Of a DNA stretch of 64,000 bases, positions 1-10,265 are shown in pieces. The DNA is from Liolophura sinensis (lineage: Eukaryota; Mollusca; Polyplacophora; Chitonida; Chitonidae): NCBI RefSeq assembly GCF_032854445.1, contig NC_088302.1, positions 31,031,979-31,095,978 on the forward strand, written 5' to 3'. The notes below the pieces were generated by a model. The model had not been told where the DNA came from and searched no databases. It saw only the letters and a program-made list of their open reading frames with translations. The position numbers and the translations under genes were made by a program. Position 1 is the first letter of the stretch, and each line of letters begins with the position of its first letter.

Positions 1-127
1 AGTCTATGCATTCCTTAGTTTTAACATTTACTACCCATCGAGTATTATGTATTCCTTCTCCATAGTCATTTCAATGCCTTTCCCATCCCCCAGGGCTATA
101 TATGCGGTACTCTATATGATACTGGGA

Positions 128-363
128 GGGGCCTCCGTGGCTCAGTTGATTAGCGCGATAGCGCAGCGTAATGACCCAGGAGTCTCACACCAATGCCGTC
201 GCAGTGAGTTCAAGCCCAGATGCTGGCTTCCTCTCCGGCCGTAAGTGGGAAGGTCTGCCAGCAACCTGCCGATGGCCGTGGGTTTCCCCCGGGCTGGCCG
301 CCGTCGTATAAGTGAAATATTCTTGAGTACGGCGTAAAACACCAATCAAATAAATAAATAAAT
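128..363 (+). mobile_element. SINE-A copy with internal deletion
   Basis: tRNA-like head (tggctcagttgattagcg; B-box-like gtgagttcaagcc) and tail taaataaataaata. Flanked by ctatatgatactgg at 113-126 and 364-377. The segment between gggct and ggccgccgtc is deleted at a gct microhomology. Confidence 0.9.
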
Positions 364-470
364 ACTATATGATACTGGCAAATTATATGACAGTCAGTTT
401 CAACAGCTTTTTGATATGTCTTGTTGCCGTTCTTTCGATGTTGTCAATCCTTACAAATCTACCTAAATAT

Positions 471-1062
471 ATCGGGTGGGAATAAAAAAAAATGGGCCGT
501 ACTTTGACACTCAATATCTCCGAAACCCTCTTACGTCAGCTTATAAAATTTACACACTCAGAAGCCATTATTTCCTAAGTATATAGACCAAATTTCAATT
601 TCATCCTTTAAGATTTCTGTTCTTGGGACCAAAATCAAAACAGAGTTAAAAACGTATGTTCCGGACATTTCAAAATGATGTTCTATCTTGTTTTACTTGA
701 AAAGATGATCAATTCCTTGTCTGTCGCAGAGAAAACCATCTTGATTTAGCAAAACTTGTGCCTATCTGGCAGAAGACTTTCTCTAACACTAAAGCCAGAC
801 AATTTTTCCAGACAACACTTGATTGACGTGTGTCACACAGGTGCAGCGCGCGCTCTACTCATGACACCTGACAGGTGGTGTTTTTGAGGCTATGTTTTCA
901 TTTTGACCCTGTGTACAGACTACCCAAGCTATGACCTTGAAAATTGGTCAGTGTATTAAAAAAATCATGTTATTTGAATGTCTAAAGTTTGAAAGGGTTT
1001 GACCAAAGGATAATGGAGCAATGCAGCATCAAAGTACGGCCCATTTTTTATGCCCACCCGAT
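471..1062. mobile_element. Non-autonomous DNA element with ~40 bp terminal inverted repeats
   Basis: The left end ATCGGGTGGGAATAAAAA, then tgggccgtactttga, is mirrored at 1027-1062 (tcaaagtacggccca, then tgcccacccgat). The element is 592 bp with no coding capacity. Superfamily unknown. It lies in a transporter intron. Confidence 0.75.
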
Positions 1063-1072
1063 GTACGCTTGC

Positions 1073-1198
1073 CGCCGGTTTCATGAAGCTCACTTGGCTA
1101 AGTAAGCCCTTAACTATCATGGCGACGTATGTTGTATAAATGTGAGATGCACTTAGCTAAGCGATATTTAACACTAAGTATACTTCATGAAACTGCCC
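1073..1198. mobile_element. Short MITE, GGTTTCATGAAG family
   Basis: The ends ccgccggtttcatgaag and cttcatgaaactgcc are inverted repeats, with inner inverted words cacttggctaagt and acttagctaag. Other copies are at 6071 and 6126. It ends 20 bp before the transporter exon at 1219. Confidence 0.75.
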
Positions 1199-1218
1199 AC
1201 TGTCCTTTGTGTTTCTAG

Positions 1219-1344
1219 TGCTACTGATTACAGTAAACACCTTCAACGTGAACTGGGCAACTCGCGTACAGGTGATCATCACGGGGAGCAAGCTGATAGC
1301 CTTAGCAATGATCATCATCATTGGCTTCGTCTGGATTGGCAAAG
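1219..1344 (+). CDS. SLC7-like exon a (first in window)
   Basis: The acceptor tttctag precedes 1219 and the donor gtaacc follows 1344. The exon begins with the last two bases of a codon and then reads [17 protein letters not shown], a hydrophobic helix and WIGKG. It corresponds to the TM4-5 region of LAT proteins. A MITE ends about 20 bp upstream. Confidence 0.88.
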
Positions 1345-4300
1345 GTAACCAATGCAAAAAAATAATATGGAAATATATCTGATAAAAAGTATTAAGTTTC
1401 TGTTAAGGAGACCCAGGATCAAACCCGGAAGGGGTCATATCAAAGACTTTCAACAGTGGTACTTGCTGTTGCAACAGTGGTAATGTCTCGCTTGGCGCTC
1501 AGCATTGAAAGGTTAGAGCAAGGAAACAGGACTGGCTGGCACGGTGTCAGTAAGTGACTGGGTGGGGTGTCATGTCTGGTGCCTTCTGTATGATACTTCA
1601 GTGGCGGCAGCACTTTGACGGCATGGACTCACCCTGCCACCAGTAGACACGGTATATATATCGGCACACACCTATAATGACCCCTAGTCGTCATATGACT
1701 GAAAAATTGTTAGGTACGGCGTTGAACTCCAAACATACATTTATTTATATATTCAGATCCCATGAAAGATATCCCAGCTCAGATATCATTATTCAAACGT
1801 CAGAACTGTACAATGCGGACAATAAGCGGTCATCTGATATGCATATCTTTGAAGGTAAATATCGGCCGCCGACTGTAATAATTTCTCCTAAAATTCATCA
1901 AGCTATAACCAGATTAAGATTTATTTCTTTAGTAGACTGTCGTTTAACACCTTACTCACGAATTTTTGCACTTTTAAATACGATGGCGGTCATGCAATTT
2001 TATGGGAAGATGGATAAAAAGTGCCGAGTTAAAGCACTGACCTTTATCAAGCAACTGACAGACTTTCCCACATATGACGTTGAGATATGCACTGCATTTT
2101 GGTAGAAGAGAAGTGGTCTCGAAATGGCCACACGTGCGTCGCTGTGCTTATTATGAGTAGAAGACTATTCTATCAAGCAGTAGCAAGTGATGAAAACGGG
2201 GAAAACTATAAATTCCCTCTCCAAGAAGACATATAGGTATTTATTTCTCTTCTATAATTATCTATTCACAGGTGACGTCACTAGTTTTTCCAACATGATG
2301 GACGGGAGCGATTTCGCCGCGGGGTCCATTGCACTCTCCTTTTACTCGGGATTCTGGGCGTTCGGAGGATGGTAAGCATCGTTGATTCCTTCTGCCAACT
2401 TTGCTTTGTTTGGTTAGTCGATAACCAGTGACCATTTTTGTAATGGAAGCTTCGAATTATATATACATCAATTAAAATCAAGTTAAATATACATGGCTGG
2501 TGCCATACGTCACCAGGCCCATGCCGTCAAAGACATGTTTCATAAAATCTAAACTATATATTCGGCTTACGTTTCTTTCGACTGATATTGATAACAATTA
2601 ATATGACAATAATTTTGCTTAACTTTATTTCAGGAGCTACCTAAACTTTCTTACAGACGAACTCATTGATCCCCACAAGTAAGTTTTCTGTGTTTGTAGG
2701 TTAAAAAAAATTACGAAAGCATCTTATACATCTTATGCAAACAGAACCACCACCTTCAACGCCGCTAAGGACCCCTTGTAACTAGATAGGAAATCACTTC
2801 GGTGTAGCAGTGAGGTGTAATTTTTTTCATGTAGTAAATAAAGTAACATTTACTTGAATATGAAATACAATAGTGAAAAACGTGAGCTAAGGACCCCTTG
2901 TAACTAGACAGGAAATCACTTCGGTGTAGCAGTGAGGTGTAATTTTTTTCATGTAGTAAATAAAGTAACATTTACTTGAATATGAAATACAATAGTGAAA
3001 AACCTGAGCTAAGGACCCCTTGTAACTAGACAGGAAATCACTTCGGTGTAGCAGTGAGGCGTAATTTTTTTCATGCAGTAAATAAAGTAACATTTACTTG
3101 AATATGAAATACAATAGCGAAAAAAGTGAGAAAAATTGGAGGAATAATTTGGAAGCTCAGAGGAACTCTATATTCATCATAATATGTCATGGCATCTAAC
3201 GCACTGTGCGCATTGGTCCAGTGCTAACATGCGTGCTTTGAAACCGCTGTCTCGAATACGATAACGAGTTCGACTCCTATAATTGCATACCTTATTTTTA
3301 GTGCCTAACAAAATGAGGTAATGGAGTGGGATGGGGAACAATTTGAAGCACACCAGAAATTCCTTTTTTTCACTTCTTCATATATCGTCAAGCTATATGT
3401 TACATAAGTTTAAACATATTATTGTAAATCTGTACATATTATATACAGTATTCTTCCAATTAAAGCTTAACGCTATTTACTTCAGCTAACATCGAATGGT
3501 ACAATTACATTGAGAAAGGGGCCACCTGTTTAGCTTCGTAATAAGTGTCTATTAAAGACACTGTCATATACTGACCGCATACTTTGTAAGACAAAACTTA
3601 TTTCAAAGCCCAGCATTAAACGGAAAAGTACATTATCATATGCAGTTAAGCTACACATGTAACATAACTTCAACCGCATTCCGGGGAAGCGTTGAGTCAT
3701 TTCACGAACGATCTGTCACTGTGACAGGGGCGGGCGATTTCCCATCTAGTTGCGAGGCGTCCATTGTTGTTCATCTGAACATCTGTCACATTATTATGGT
3801 TACCCATGTAACGCTCAATGTCTGTGCATTCGAATAATTTGCATACCCAACTGAGTATGTACTTTTTGAATTCCTTGGATCCATGACAATGCACCTGGCA
3901 TGTGTGAAGTCGATTGGATGAACATCAGTGGTGGAGAAAATCAGAGAATCAGTGGTGCTTTCCTTCATAGTTAGTTGCATTTAGTGATGGCATCAGCTCG
4001 GTATATGGACAGTTGCAATCAATTTATTTGATTGGTGGCCAGCGGCGGGGGGAACACCGTGAAGGGCCGGGGAACAGTTGCAATCAAAGCGCAAATGAGA
4101 TACATATTTTGCTTTTCGACAACTTATATACCATAGCATACATGTTACACGATTTGAATAGCCGATTTAATTGATTCGCGGCAGCAACCTGGGGATGGTC
4201 GTGAGTTTCCCCCGGGCTCTGTCGGGTTTCCTCCCACCATAATGTTGGCCGCCGTCGTATAAGTGAAATTCTTGAGTACGGCGTAAAACATGATTCAAAT

Positions 4301-7300
4301 AAATAAATAAATAAATAAATAATTGATTCGCCAAGAACATTCCTTGCCTCTTTTCGTCAGTACTGAAAACTGTTGGCAGCTTCTCCTTGCATGATTCCGC
4401 CCTATCTTCGTACTTTATATATGCTGTATTTTACCTACAATTTTATGTGTAAAAATAAACTTTCAGAAGCACATAAGGACCATAAAATGATACCTTTGAT
4501 TCCTATGCAAAGTTTCTGATAATTAATCAAACTTAATTGTCCATTTACGGTGGATGAATCCGTCAGGATGAAGCCAAATGTGTTAGCTGAAAAATGCTAA
4601 ACTTTAGGTGAAATACAGTACTTGCTTAGTTCTGCGGTGGTTTGTCTTTTGGGAATTAACCTTGCAATTATTGACCCGGAACGTCCATTTTATAGTAGAC
4701 GACTGTTGTGCCAATGTCTGCATGTTTCTAGGCATAAACTCACTGATTCACGGCTACCGGTACACTAAAAAAAATAATATCTAAATTTTAACAGAATGTC
4801 TGAATGACGCTAGAATGTATTCTGTTATTATAACACAATATTGTGTCATAATGAACATAATATCCCGTTAGTCTAATAGAATGGCTATGTTGAATTAGTA
4901 GAATATGTGTGTTATATTTAACAGTCTGCTGAAATAACAGAACACATTCTAGCATCATTCAGACAACAGATTTCCTGTTAAAATTAACACATTGCTTTTT
5001 GAGTGTACTGCTTTAAATTAGGATGCTAGTGAAATATCTCATGCAAAGATCTATGGTTTACCCCATATACTCTCGTTTACTTCACCCATTAGCTGACCGC
5101 TGTCACATCAGTGAAACATTCTTGAGCAATGCGTTTATAAACACCAGGGGGCCTCCATGACTCAGTTGGTTAGCGCGCTAGCGCAGCGTAATGACTCAGG
5201 AGCCTCTCACCAATGCGGTCGCTGTGAGTTCACGTCCAGCTCATGCTGGCTTCTTCTCCGGTCGTAAGTGGGAAGGTCTGCCAGCAACCTGCGGATGGTC
5301 GTGGGTTTCCCCCAGGCTCTGCCCGCTTTCCACCCACCATAATGCTGGCCGCCGTCGTATGTGAAATATTCTTGAGTACGGCGTAAAACACCAATCAAAT
5401 AAATAAATAAATAAATATAAACACTAGTGAATCACACTTAAAAATCAGTCTGTTGATTTTAACAGAAAGTCTGGGTATAATGCCGGAATGTATTCTGCCA
5501 CATATTGCAGCAGATCTTTCTGTTAAATATAACACACATGCATGCCCTATTAATTCAACATAAAGATTCTGTTACACTAACAGGATATTATGTTGAATAT
5601 GACAATATTATGTTACAATAACAGAATGCAATTTGGCATTACTCAGACAACAGACTTTCTGTTAAAATTAACAGATCAATATTTTGAGTGCAATCAATCA
5701 ATCAATCAGTCGTGATGACTTTCACGTCACTTTCGTCTCCAGTCTTACATCTCTTGCCGGTTGTGTTACAGGAACCTGCCTCGGGCCATCCTCATCTCCA
5801 TGTCTATAGTGACCGTAGTCTACCTGGTGGCTAACGTGGCCTATTTCGCCGTCCTCACTCCCGTGGAGATGCTCCATTCCTCCGCAGTAGCTGTGGTAAG
5901 TCAAGTGGTGAATGTGAGCAGGATGCCATTCACGCGCGCACTATCATGACCAGTCTTAAATTTTGTTTTCAAAACTCTCCAGATCCATGAAGATATTTGT
6001 ACAGTTAATGATCAACCCTTCACGCAGTCTGGTAGATAGAAAACAGTATGCGCAATTAAAGAAGCACCTAGGGCCTGTTTCATGAAGAACACTTAGTTAA
6101 GTGATCCCTTAACTACCATGACCACGGGCCAGTTTCATGAAGTTTACTTAGTGTTAAGTTGCCCTTAACTAAGTGCACTTTTTATCTCTACAACATACGC
6201 TGACATGGTAGTTAGCTGGTGGTTTACTTAGCTAAGGGGGGCCTCCGTGGCTCAGTTGGTTAACGCGCTAGCGCAGCGTAATGACCCAGGAGTCTCTCAC
6301 CAATGTGGTCGCTGTGAGTTCACGTCCAGCTCATGCTGGCTTCCTCTCCGGCCGTAAGTGGGAAGGTCTTTCAGTAACCTGCGGATGGTCGTGGGTTTCC
6401 CCCGGGCTTTCCCGGTTTCCACCCACCATAATGCTGGTCGCCGTCGTATAAGTGAAATATTCTTGTGTACGGCGTAAAACACCAATCAAATAAATAAATA
6501 AATAAATAAATATTTAGCTAAGTGGGCTTCATGAAACCGGCCCCAGTTGACCTTCGACCGGAAGTTCTTGAAATGGACATTCAAGCTTAAATAAATTCAA
6601 GCTTAAATTGCTTTAGGGGAATTTTGTTGCAGTTTTGGTTGTTTTGAGCCCAGTGTCATGAAACCTTAATGAAATGCCTGTATTATAAATTTATTAATTG
6701 TAGAACTGTATTCTTGAACGGGGATACTTTTGGTGCATCATGGCGATTTGAGTCCATGTCTTCTTGGCCATTCCTCTCTTGCAAAGGTGTTGCAGAAACA
6801 CGCTACCCTGAAAGCCTCACAACAAAGCTAGTCATTGACAGTAAACTATACAGCTTAGTTTCGAATTACTTTAGGTTGGTACGGTTCATCATCATTGTGA
6901 TATTTTTGAGTAACATCACCTTCACTGTGCTTATCCGCCTGGGTATGCTGCCGCCATTAATTGTATGCATCATGTTTGTAACTGTGTATTGTAGACATTT
7001 GCCAAGACGACGATTCCTGTTGTAGCTTGGATAATGCCTGTTCTCATCGCCCTCTCTGTCAGCGGCTCTATCAACGGAATTGCACTATCCATGTCACGGT
7101 ATGGTCGCTAGATTCTGCCGGAAACTTGTTGCATTCAGCGCGATTAAACTTTTGTAATTTGATACACGAGAACAGGGTTAATAGTCTGGCTATACACAAG
7201 CGCGAATGTCTTCTCTTGTCAATCTTTAGAGGTCAAGTCTTAGAAGCTCATCGCTGAACTGACTGGTCGCCAACCAGATTTAGCGAAACATCTATATTGT

Positions 7301-9192
7301 AGCTTATGCAATTCATCAGCTCTTGATCCAATCAAATCGTTGGTTCTGTGTATTTGGATACTACAGTTGGCTGTTTCACCCATTTGCGTACTGAAACAAT
7401 TATTCTGATTAGTTCTAAGGTTTGACCTCTTTTATCTAAAACGTGTTGGAAGCTGACGTTGCATGCAGATACAGTTATCCTCAAGTCTGTATAGGAAACA
7501 GTTACTTGATTTGACGTTGGTTAGTTCCGGCCTAAAACCCCAACAGCCCTTCAACTCTAATTTTCATACAAGTATTTACTGACGGGTACCCTTTATACGA
7601 TTATCGACACCGAACATTCATTTCTCTGGCAGCATCTTAATTGTACGACCAAATACAGGCATCCAAGCCAACCGTAATCTGATTTGTTGCCTAATTCCGT
7701 GTTGACATGGTATACGAATTGTCCTATCAAGTGGTCGAGTTCAAGTTGTCGAACGAAAACAGGACAAATTATCATACAAGTTGTAGAATTTGAAGTTGCA
7801 TCCTGTGACTTCAAATTGCATCCTGTGGATTCAGTGTGCGTTATGTATGTATGTAGGGTTTGGGTTTTTAAGATTATTTCATTCAAACGACGATGAGGGG
7901 TTATTTGGTGTGTGTGTGTGTACACATACTGCATCATGCAGGGCGAGTCCATGCCGCCCAAGTGATGCCGCCACCAGTATCAAAATTTTGACAGTTTTCT
8001 GGAACAAGAAAACCACCTGAGTGTGAAACGCGCGAAAACTTCACCTTTGTTTCTCCTTAAAGAGAATTATTATGATATATCTAGAACTGTGTGATCTGAT
8101 CGAACAACTGTGATTCTGCACTCCTCAGGTTGTTTTGGGCGGGCGCTGTGAAGGGACAGTTTCCTGTCATCATAGGAATGATTCACTACAAGAGGCTTAC
8201 GCCATCTCCCGCTTTGCTGGTCATGGTAACGTGTCGTTCACTTTGAGCATTTTCCTCGATGTTTCATTTCGAGAACAGGGGCTTGCATGGGCTCTTTCCT
8301 CCGGGCTCTGCCCAGCTTCTTCGCACCTTTGTGCTGGCTGCCGTCGTATAAGTGAAATATTCTCCACTGCAGCGTGAACCACCAATCAAATAAATAATTA
8401 AATAAATCAGTACATCTAATTCATTTATACACATCCATATTTTTCTCCAACAGTATAGGCATGCGAGAATATTCAATTTGCAATACCTGCCCAAGGTTAT
8501 TCACTTCTAATTTTAACCATTATTTACTTGATTTCCAGCTTGTTTTGACTCTGCTACTGCAGTGCTTCGGTGATATTTTTTTCCTTATCGAGATGGAGGG
8601 TTTTGCCTTTGCTGCCATTCTATCTAGCGTGTTTGCTGGACAAGTGTACTTACGAGTCAAGCAGCCTGATTTGGTCAGACCAATAAAGGTAAGTTCACAA
8701 AATCAGGTTCCAATCATCTTTTACTTTGTATGATTATTAGAACTCGAGTCCAAGCTGGATTAACCATTGTAATACGTGCATGAGTACCACGTCACTAGTT
8801 TGCCCATAAAACGTCATCACAAATGCAGGAAAGGACAACAGACACACAACTTTGGTCAGAATTACTTCGTTTCCCATCGCATTTATTAAACATACTATTC
8901 CACCTTGCGCGGCCACAACTATGTGTACACCAACACATAACTGACTCTCGTCTCTGGTTTCAGTTACCCCTCGTTCTTCCCACCATTCTCGTGGTCATAT
9001 GTTTATCCATCTGTGCACTGACCGTCTATCAGAAGCCATGGGAAAGTGTCGGTGCTATTGGTGTCATGATGGTCAGCCTTCCCGTGTATATTTTCGCCGT
9101 CAAATGGAAAAACAAACCCAAATCCGTCGTCGATATATTGGGTAAGATATTTGGCTTTCGTCTAAAATGGGATATATATATATATATATATA

Positions 9193-9263
<71 letters not shown>

Positions 9264-9272
9264 GTGTATATA

Positions 9273-9331
<59 letters not shown>

Positions 9332-9825
9332 TGTTGAAAAGAAACGTGTTGTATACATCTTGCATGTTACAGCTAAGTTTTCCTCTTGGCTATTAGCGTA
9401 GACTAATTGTATAATACGTATTTTGTACTTGTAAATGAATGTTTATATCGGATATGATAAAGCAAGGAGTATATGCACTGCGAGCACTCTATTATATGTG
9501 TGTCACATGCTATATGATACATCTCGATATATAATCCCATTCCATAAAGTTTCCATACCGATTTCTGGACTAAATGAGAGAAAATGGGTAAGTCTAACAC
9601 AAATCTGTCGTAATTTCAACTTCTTGGTCCATAAACTAACCATTATATACGAGAAACTTTAGAGCAGAATCAGATTGAGTTTGGATGTACAGATAAAATT
9701 TTGACAAATAAATATACGTAAGTAAATATCTGAAACTTTTCCTTTTATTTCCAGAAAATACAACAAAATTGCTCCAAAAACTTCTGATGGTGGTCATGAC
9801 TGAATCCGACGGGGAAGTGAAGTAA
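1219..9825 (+). CDS. SLC7A-like: SLC7 LAT-family amino-acid transporter light subunit, 3' part (9 exons)
   Basis: Exons 1219-1344, 2272-2371, 2634-2678, 5772-5895, 6995-7098, 8129-8225, 8539-8688, 8964-9141 and 9755-9825 (TAA) join in phase through GT-AG introns and encode 330 complete residues. That is about the last two thirds of a ~500-residue multi-pass plasma-membrane exchanger. Visible family marks are [16 protein letters not shown] (TM6 region), [10 protein letters not shown], the [13 protein letters not shown] helix, [11 protein letters not shown] and [17 protein letters not shown], followed by a short cytoplasmic tail. LAT-type SLC7 proteins exchange amino acids and pair with an SLC3 heavy chain through a cysteine; that cysteine would be encoded upstream of the window. 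From memory of the human proteins, the AVAVTFA motif and the tail resemble xCT (SLC7A11) and b(0,+)AT (SLC7A9) most. Substrate and exact orthology are not settled. Introns carry many MITEs and SINEs. Confidence 0.93.
1405..1735 (+). mobile_element. SINE-C copy
   Basis: gagacccaggatcaaacccg, then ggaaacaggactggctggca and gtcatgtctggtgccttctg. It ends catatgactgaaaaattgtt, the same 3' end as SINE-B. Confidence 0.7.
1918..2080 (-). mobile_element. Degenerate SINE-A
   Basis: Reads atttatttctttag, then ttaacaccttactcacgaat and cgatggcggtcatgcaattt: the complement of the SINE-A 3' half. It supplies part of a spurious 142-codon ORF. Confidence 0.55.
2272..2371 (+). CDS. SLC7-like exon b
   Basis: Acceptor ttcacag, donor gtaagc. 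It encodes [17 protein letters not shown] and the [12 protein letters not shown] helix, the unwound TM6 segment that contacts substrate in this family. The last Trp codon is split across the intron. Confidence 0.9.
2634..2678 (+). CDS. SLC7-like exon c (45 bp micro-exon)
   Basis: Acceptor atttcag, donor gtaagt. It completes Trp and encodes [14 protein letters not shown], with a split Lys codon. The match to the family sequence YLNFVTEE makes this very short exon secure. Confidence 0.88.
2763..3129. repeat. Tandem repeat, 122 bp x 3
   Basis: gctaaggaccccttgtaact starts at 2763, 2885 and 3007. The units are nearly identical, so the duplication is recent. In a transporter intron. Confidence 0.95.
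3130..4175 (+). other. Transporter intron stretch without recognised features
   Basis: Overlapping 64-65 codon ORFs on both strands at 3640-3980 lack family resemblance. AT-rich unique sequence. Confidence 0.6.
4176..4322 (+). mobile_element. SINE-A, 5'-truncated
   Basis: Begins at gcagcaacctggggatggtc and runs to the taaataaataaa tail. Confidence 0.85.
4761..5007. mobile_element. Palindromic MITE, copy 1 (CACT..AAAAA ends)
   Basis: Inverted ends tacactaaaaaa and tttttgagtgta (TA duplications likely). Most of the left arm (ttttaacagaatgtctgaat, gctagaatgtattctgttat) recurs inverted in the right arm (attctagcatcattcagac, cctgttaaaatt), so the single strand can fold on itself. Confidence 0.75.
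5089..5147 (+). mobile_element. SINE-A 3' fragment
   Basis: gctgaccgctgtcacatcag, then gtgaaacattcttgagcaat. A diverged tail remnant that received the next SINE-A. Confidence 0.5.
5148..5417 (+). mobile_element. SINE-A, full length
   Basis: Complete from ggcctccatgactcagttgg to the (aaat)n tail. Flanks ataaacaccag and ataaacactag are the probable target duplication. Confidence 0.9.
5434..5690. mobile_element. Palindromic MITE, copy 2
   Basis: The same family as 4761-5007: cacttaaaaatc on the left, attttgagtg on the right, with inverted arms gattttaacagaaagtctg and cagactttctgttaaaatta. A SINE-A separates the two copies. Confidence 0.7.
5772..5895 (+). CDS. SLC7-like exon d
   Basis: Acceptor gttacag, donor gtaagt. 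It encodes [18 protein letters not shown], then [15 protein letters not shown] and SSAVAV: a LAT transmembrane helix (TM7) and the following extracellular loop. Confidence 0.92.
6071..6125. mobile_element. Half copy of the GGTTTCATGAAG MITE
   Basis: gggcctgtttcatgaag, then acttagttaag and a segment like the left half of the adjacent full copy. The right half is missing; it abuts the full element at 6126. Confidence 0.6.
6126..6543. mobile_element. GGTTTCATGAAG-family MITE interrupted by SINE-A
   Basis: The left end gggccagtttcatgaag and right end cttcatgaaaccggcccc are inverted repeats. A full SINE-A occupies 6237-6513, flanked by ttagctaag at 6228-6236 and 6514-6522. Without the SINE the MITE is about 130 bp. 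Confidence 0.8.
6237..6513 (+). mobile_element. SINE-A, full length, inside a MITE
   Basis: Complete copy with target duplication ttagctaag on both sides. Confidence 0.92.
6995..7098 (+). CDS. SLC7-like exon e
   Basis: Acceptor attgtag, donor gtatgg. It reads [20 protein letters not shown] and then [14 protein letters not shown]. This is the TM8 region; the Arg codon is split CG|G with the next exon. Confidence 0.9.
7099..8128 (+). other. Transporter intron
   Basis: The donor gtatgg at 7099 pairs with the acceptor at 8128. It contains a SINE-C fragment; ORFs on both strands at 7593-8020 are incidental. Confidence 0.7.
7920..7985 (-). mobile_element. SINE-C fragment
   Basis: The complement reads actggtggcggcatcac and ggcatggactcgccctgc, matching the SINE-C copy near 1600-1640. 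Confidence 0.5.
8129..8225 (+). CDS. SLC7-like exon f
   Basis: Acceptor cctcag, donor gtaacg. It encodes [16 protein letters not shown] and [16 protein letters not shown]. The position equals the cytoplasmic loop with the R/K-x-TP-P-A motif of LAT proteins. The usual REGHLP is here VKGQFP. Confidence 0.88.
8276..8407 (+). mobile_element. SINE-A 3' half
   Basis: gggctctgcccagcttcttc through accaatcaaataaataatta. Diverged, 5'-truncated. Confidence 0.75.
8539..8688 (+). CDS. SLC7-like exon g
   Basis: Acceptor ttccag, donor gtaagt; exactly 50 codons. It encodes [20 protein letters not shown], a helix, and [17 protein letters not shown]. These are the TM9-10 region and the conserved LR-x(2,3)-PD-x-x-RP-x-K motif. 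Confidence 0.92.
8964..9141 (+). CDS. SLC7-like exon h
   Basis: Acceptor ggtttcag, donor gtaaga. It encodes [20 protein letters not shown], then [20 protein letters not shown] and [20 protein letters not shown]11, TM12 and the start of the C-terminal tail. A long TA repeat begins 30 bp past the donor. Confidence 0.92.
9172..9328. repeat. (TA)n microsatellite
   Basis: About 155 bp of TA with a few C or G interruptions, beginning 30 bp after the donor at 9142. Confidence 0.97.
9755..9825 (+). CDS. SLC7-like terminal exon
   Basis: Acceptor atttccag. It encodes [20 protein letters not shown] and EVK, then TAA at 9823-9825. The amphipathic tail with acidic end resembles the C-termini of xCT and b(0,+)AT. 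The first AATAAA found downstream is at 10473-10478; it was not tested as a polyadenylation signal. Confidence 0.88.
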
Positions 9826-10049
9826 AGTGAAGGAAGCAACGAATTAGCAACGCTTAGGATATCCCCTCTATGCCCTTCCTGAGTACCCAACCATTCAACA
9901 ATCTAATGGGCTATTGTTTCGTCCCGGAAAGTAATTCCATGCAAAGGTTTTTTGAGGACAAAACCAATTTATATAAGATTTACTGGTGGAAGAAACGACT
10001 GTGTCCAGAGTACATACCACCGTACTTTGGTCAGGCAAATCTGCTGACT

Positions 10050-10265
10050 AAATTTATTTATTTATTTGATTGGTGTTTTACGCCATACTCAGAATATTTG
10101 AATTATACGACGGTAGCCAGGAATATAATAAGAGGAAACCGAGCAAAGTCCGCGGCAAACCACGTCTGGAAATGAAGTCAACATGAACTCACAGCGACAG
10201 CATTACTTAGAGTTATCTAAAACTGTGCTACGCAATCACGCCAATCACTAAACCACGGAGGTCAC
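10050..10265 (-). mobile_element. SINE-A, diverged
   Basis: Tail complement tttatttatttatttgattg, then gtgttttacgccatactcag; ends near aaaccacggagg. Confidence 0.8.

Noticed and set aside
1677..2105. 142-codon plus-strand ORF
   Set aside because: It starts in the SINE-C 3' end and runs through a reversed SINE-A; the open frame is incidental to repeat sequence inside a transporter intron.
8823..9365. Long YIYIYI ORFs on both strands
   Set aside because: Translation of the TA microsatellite; only 8964-9141 is a real exon.
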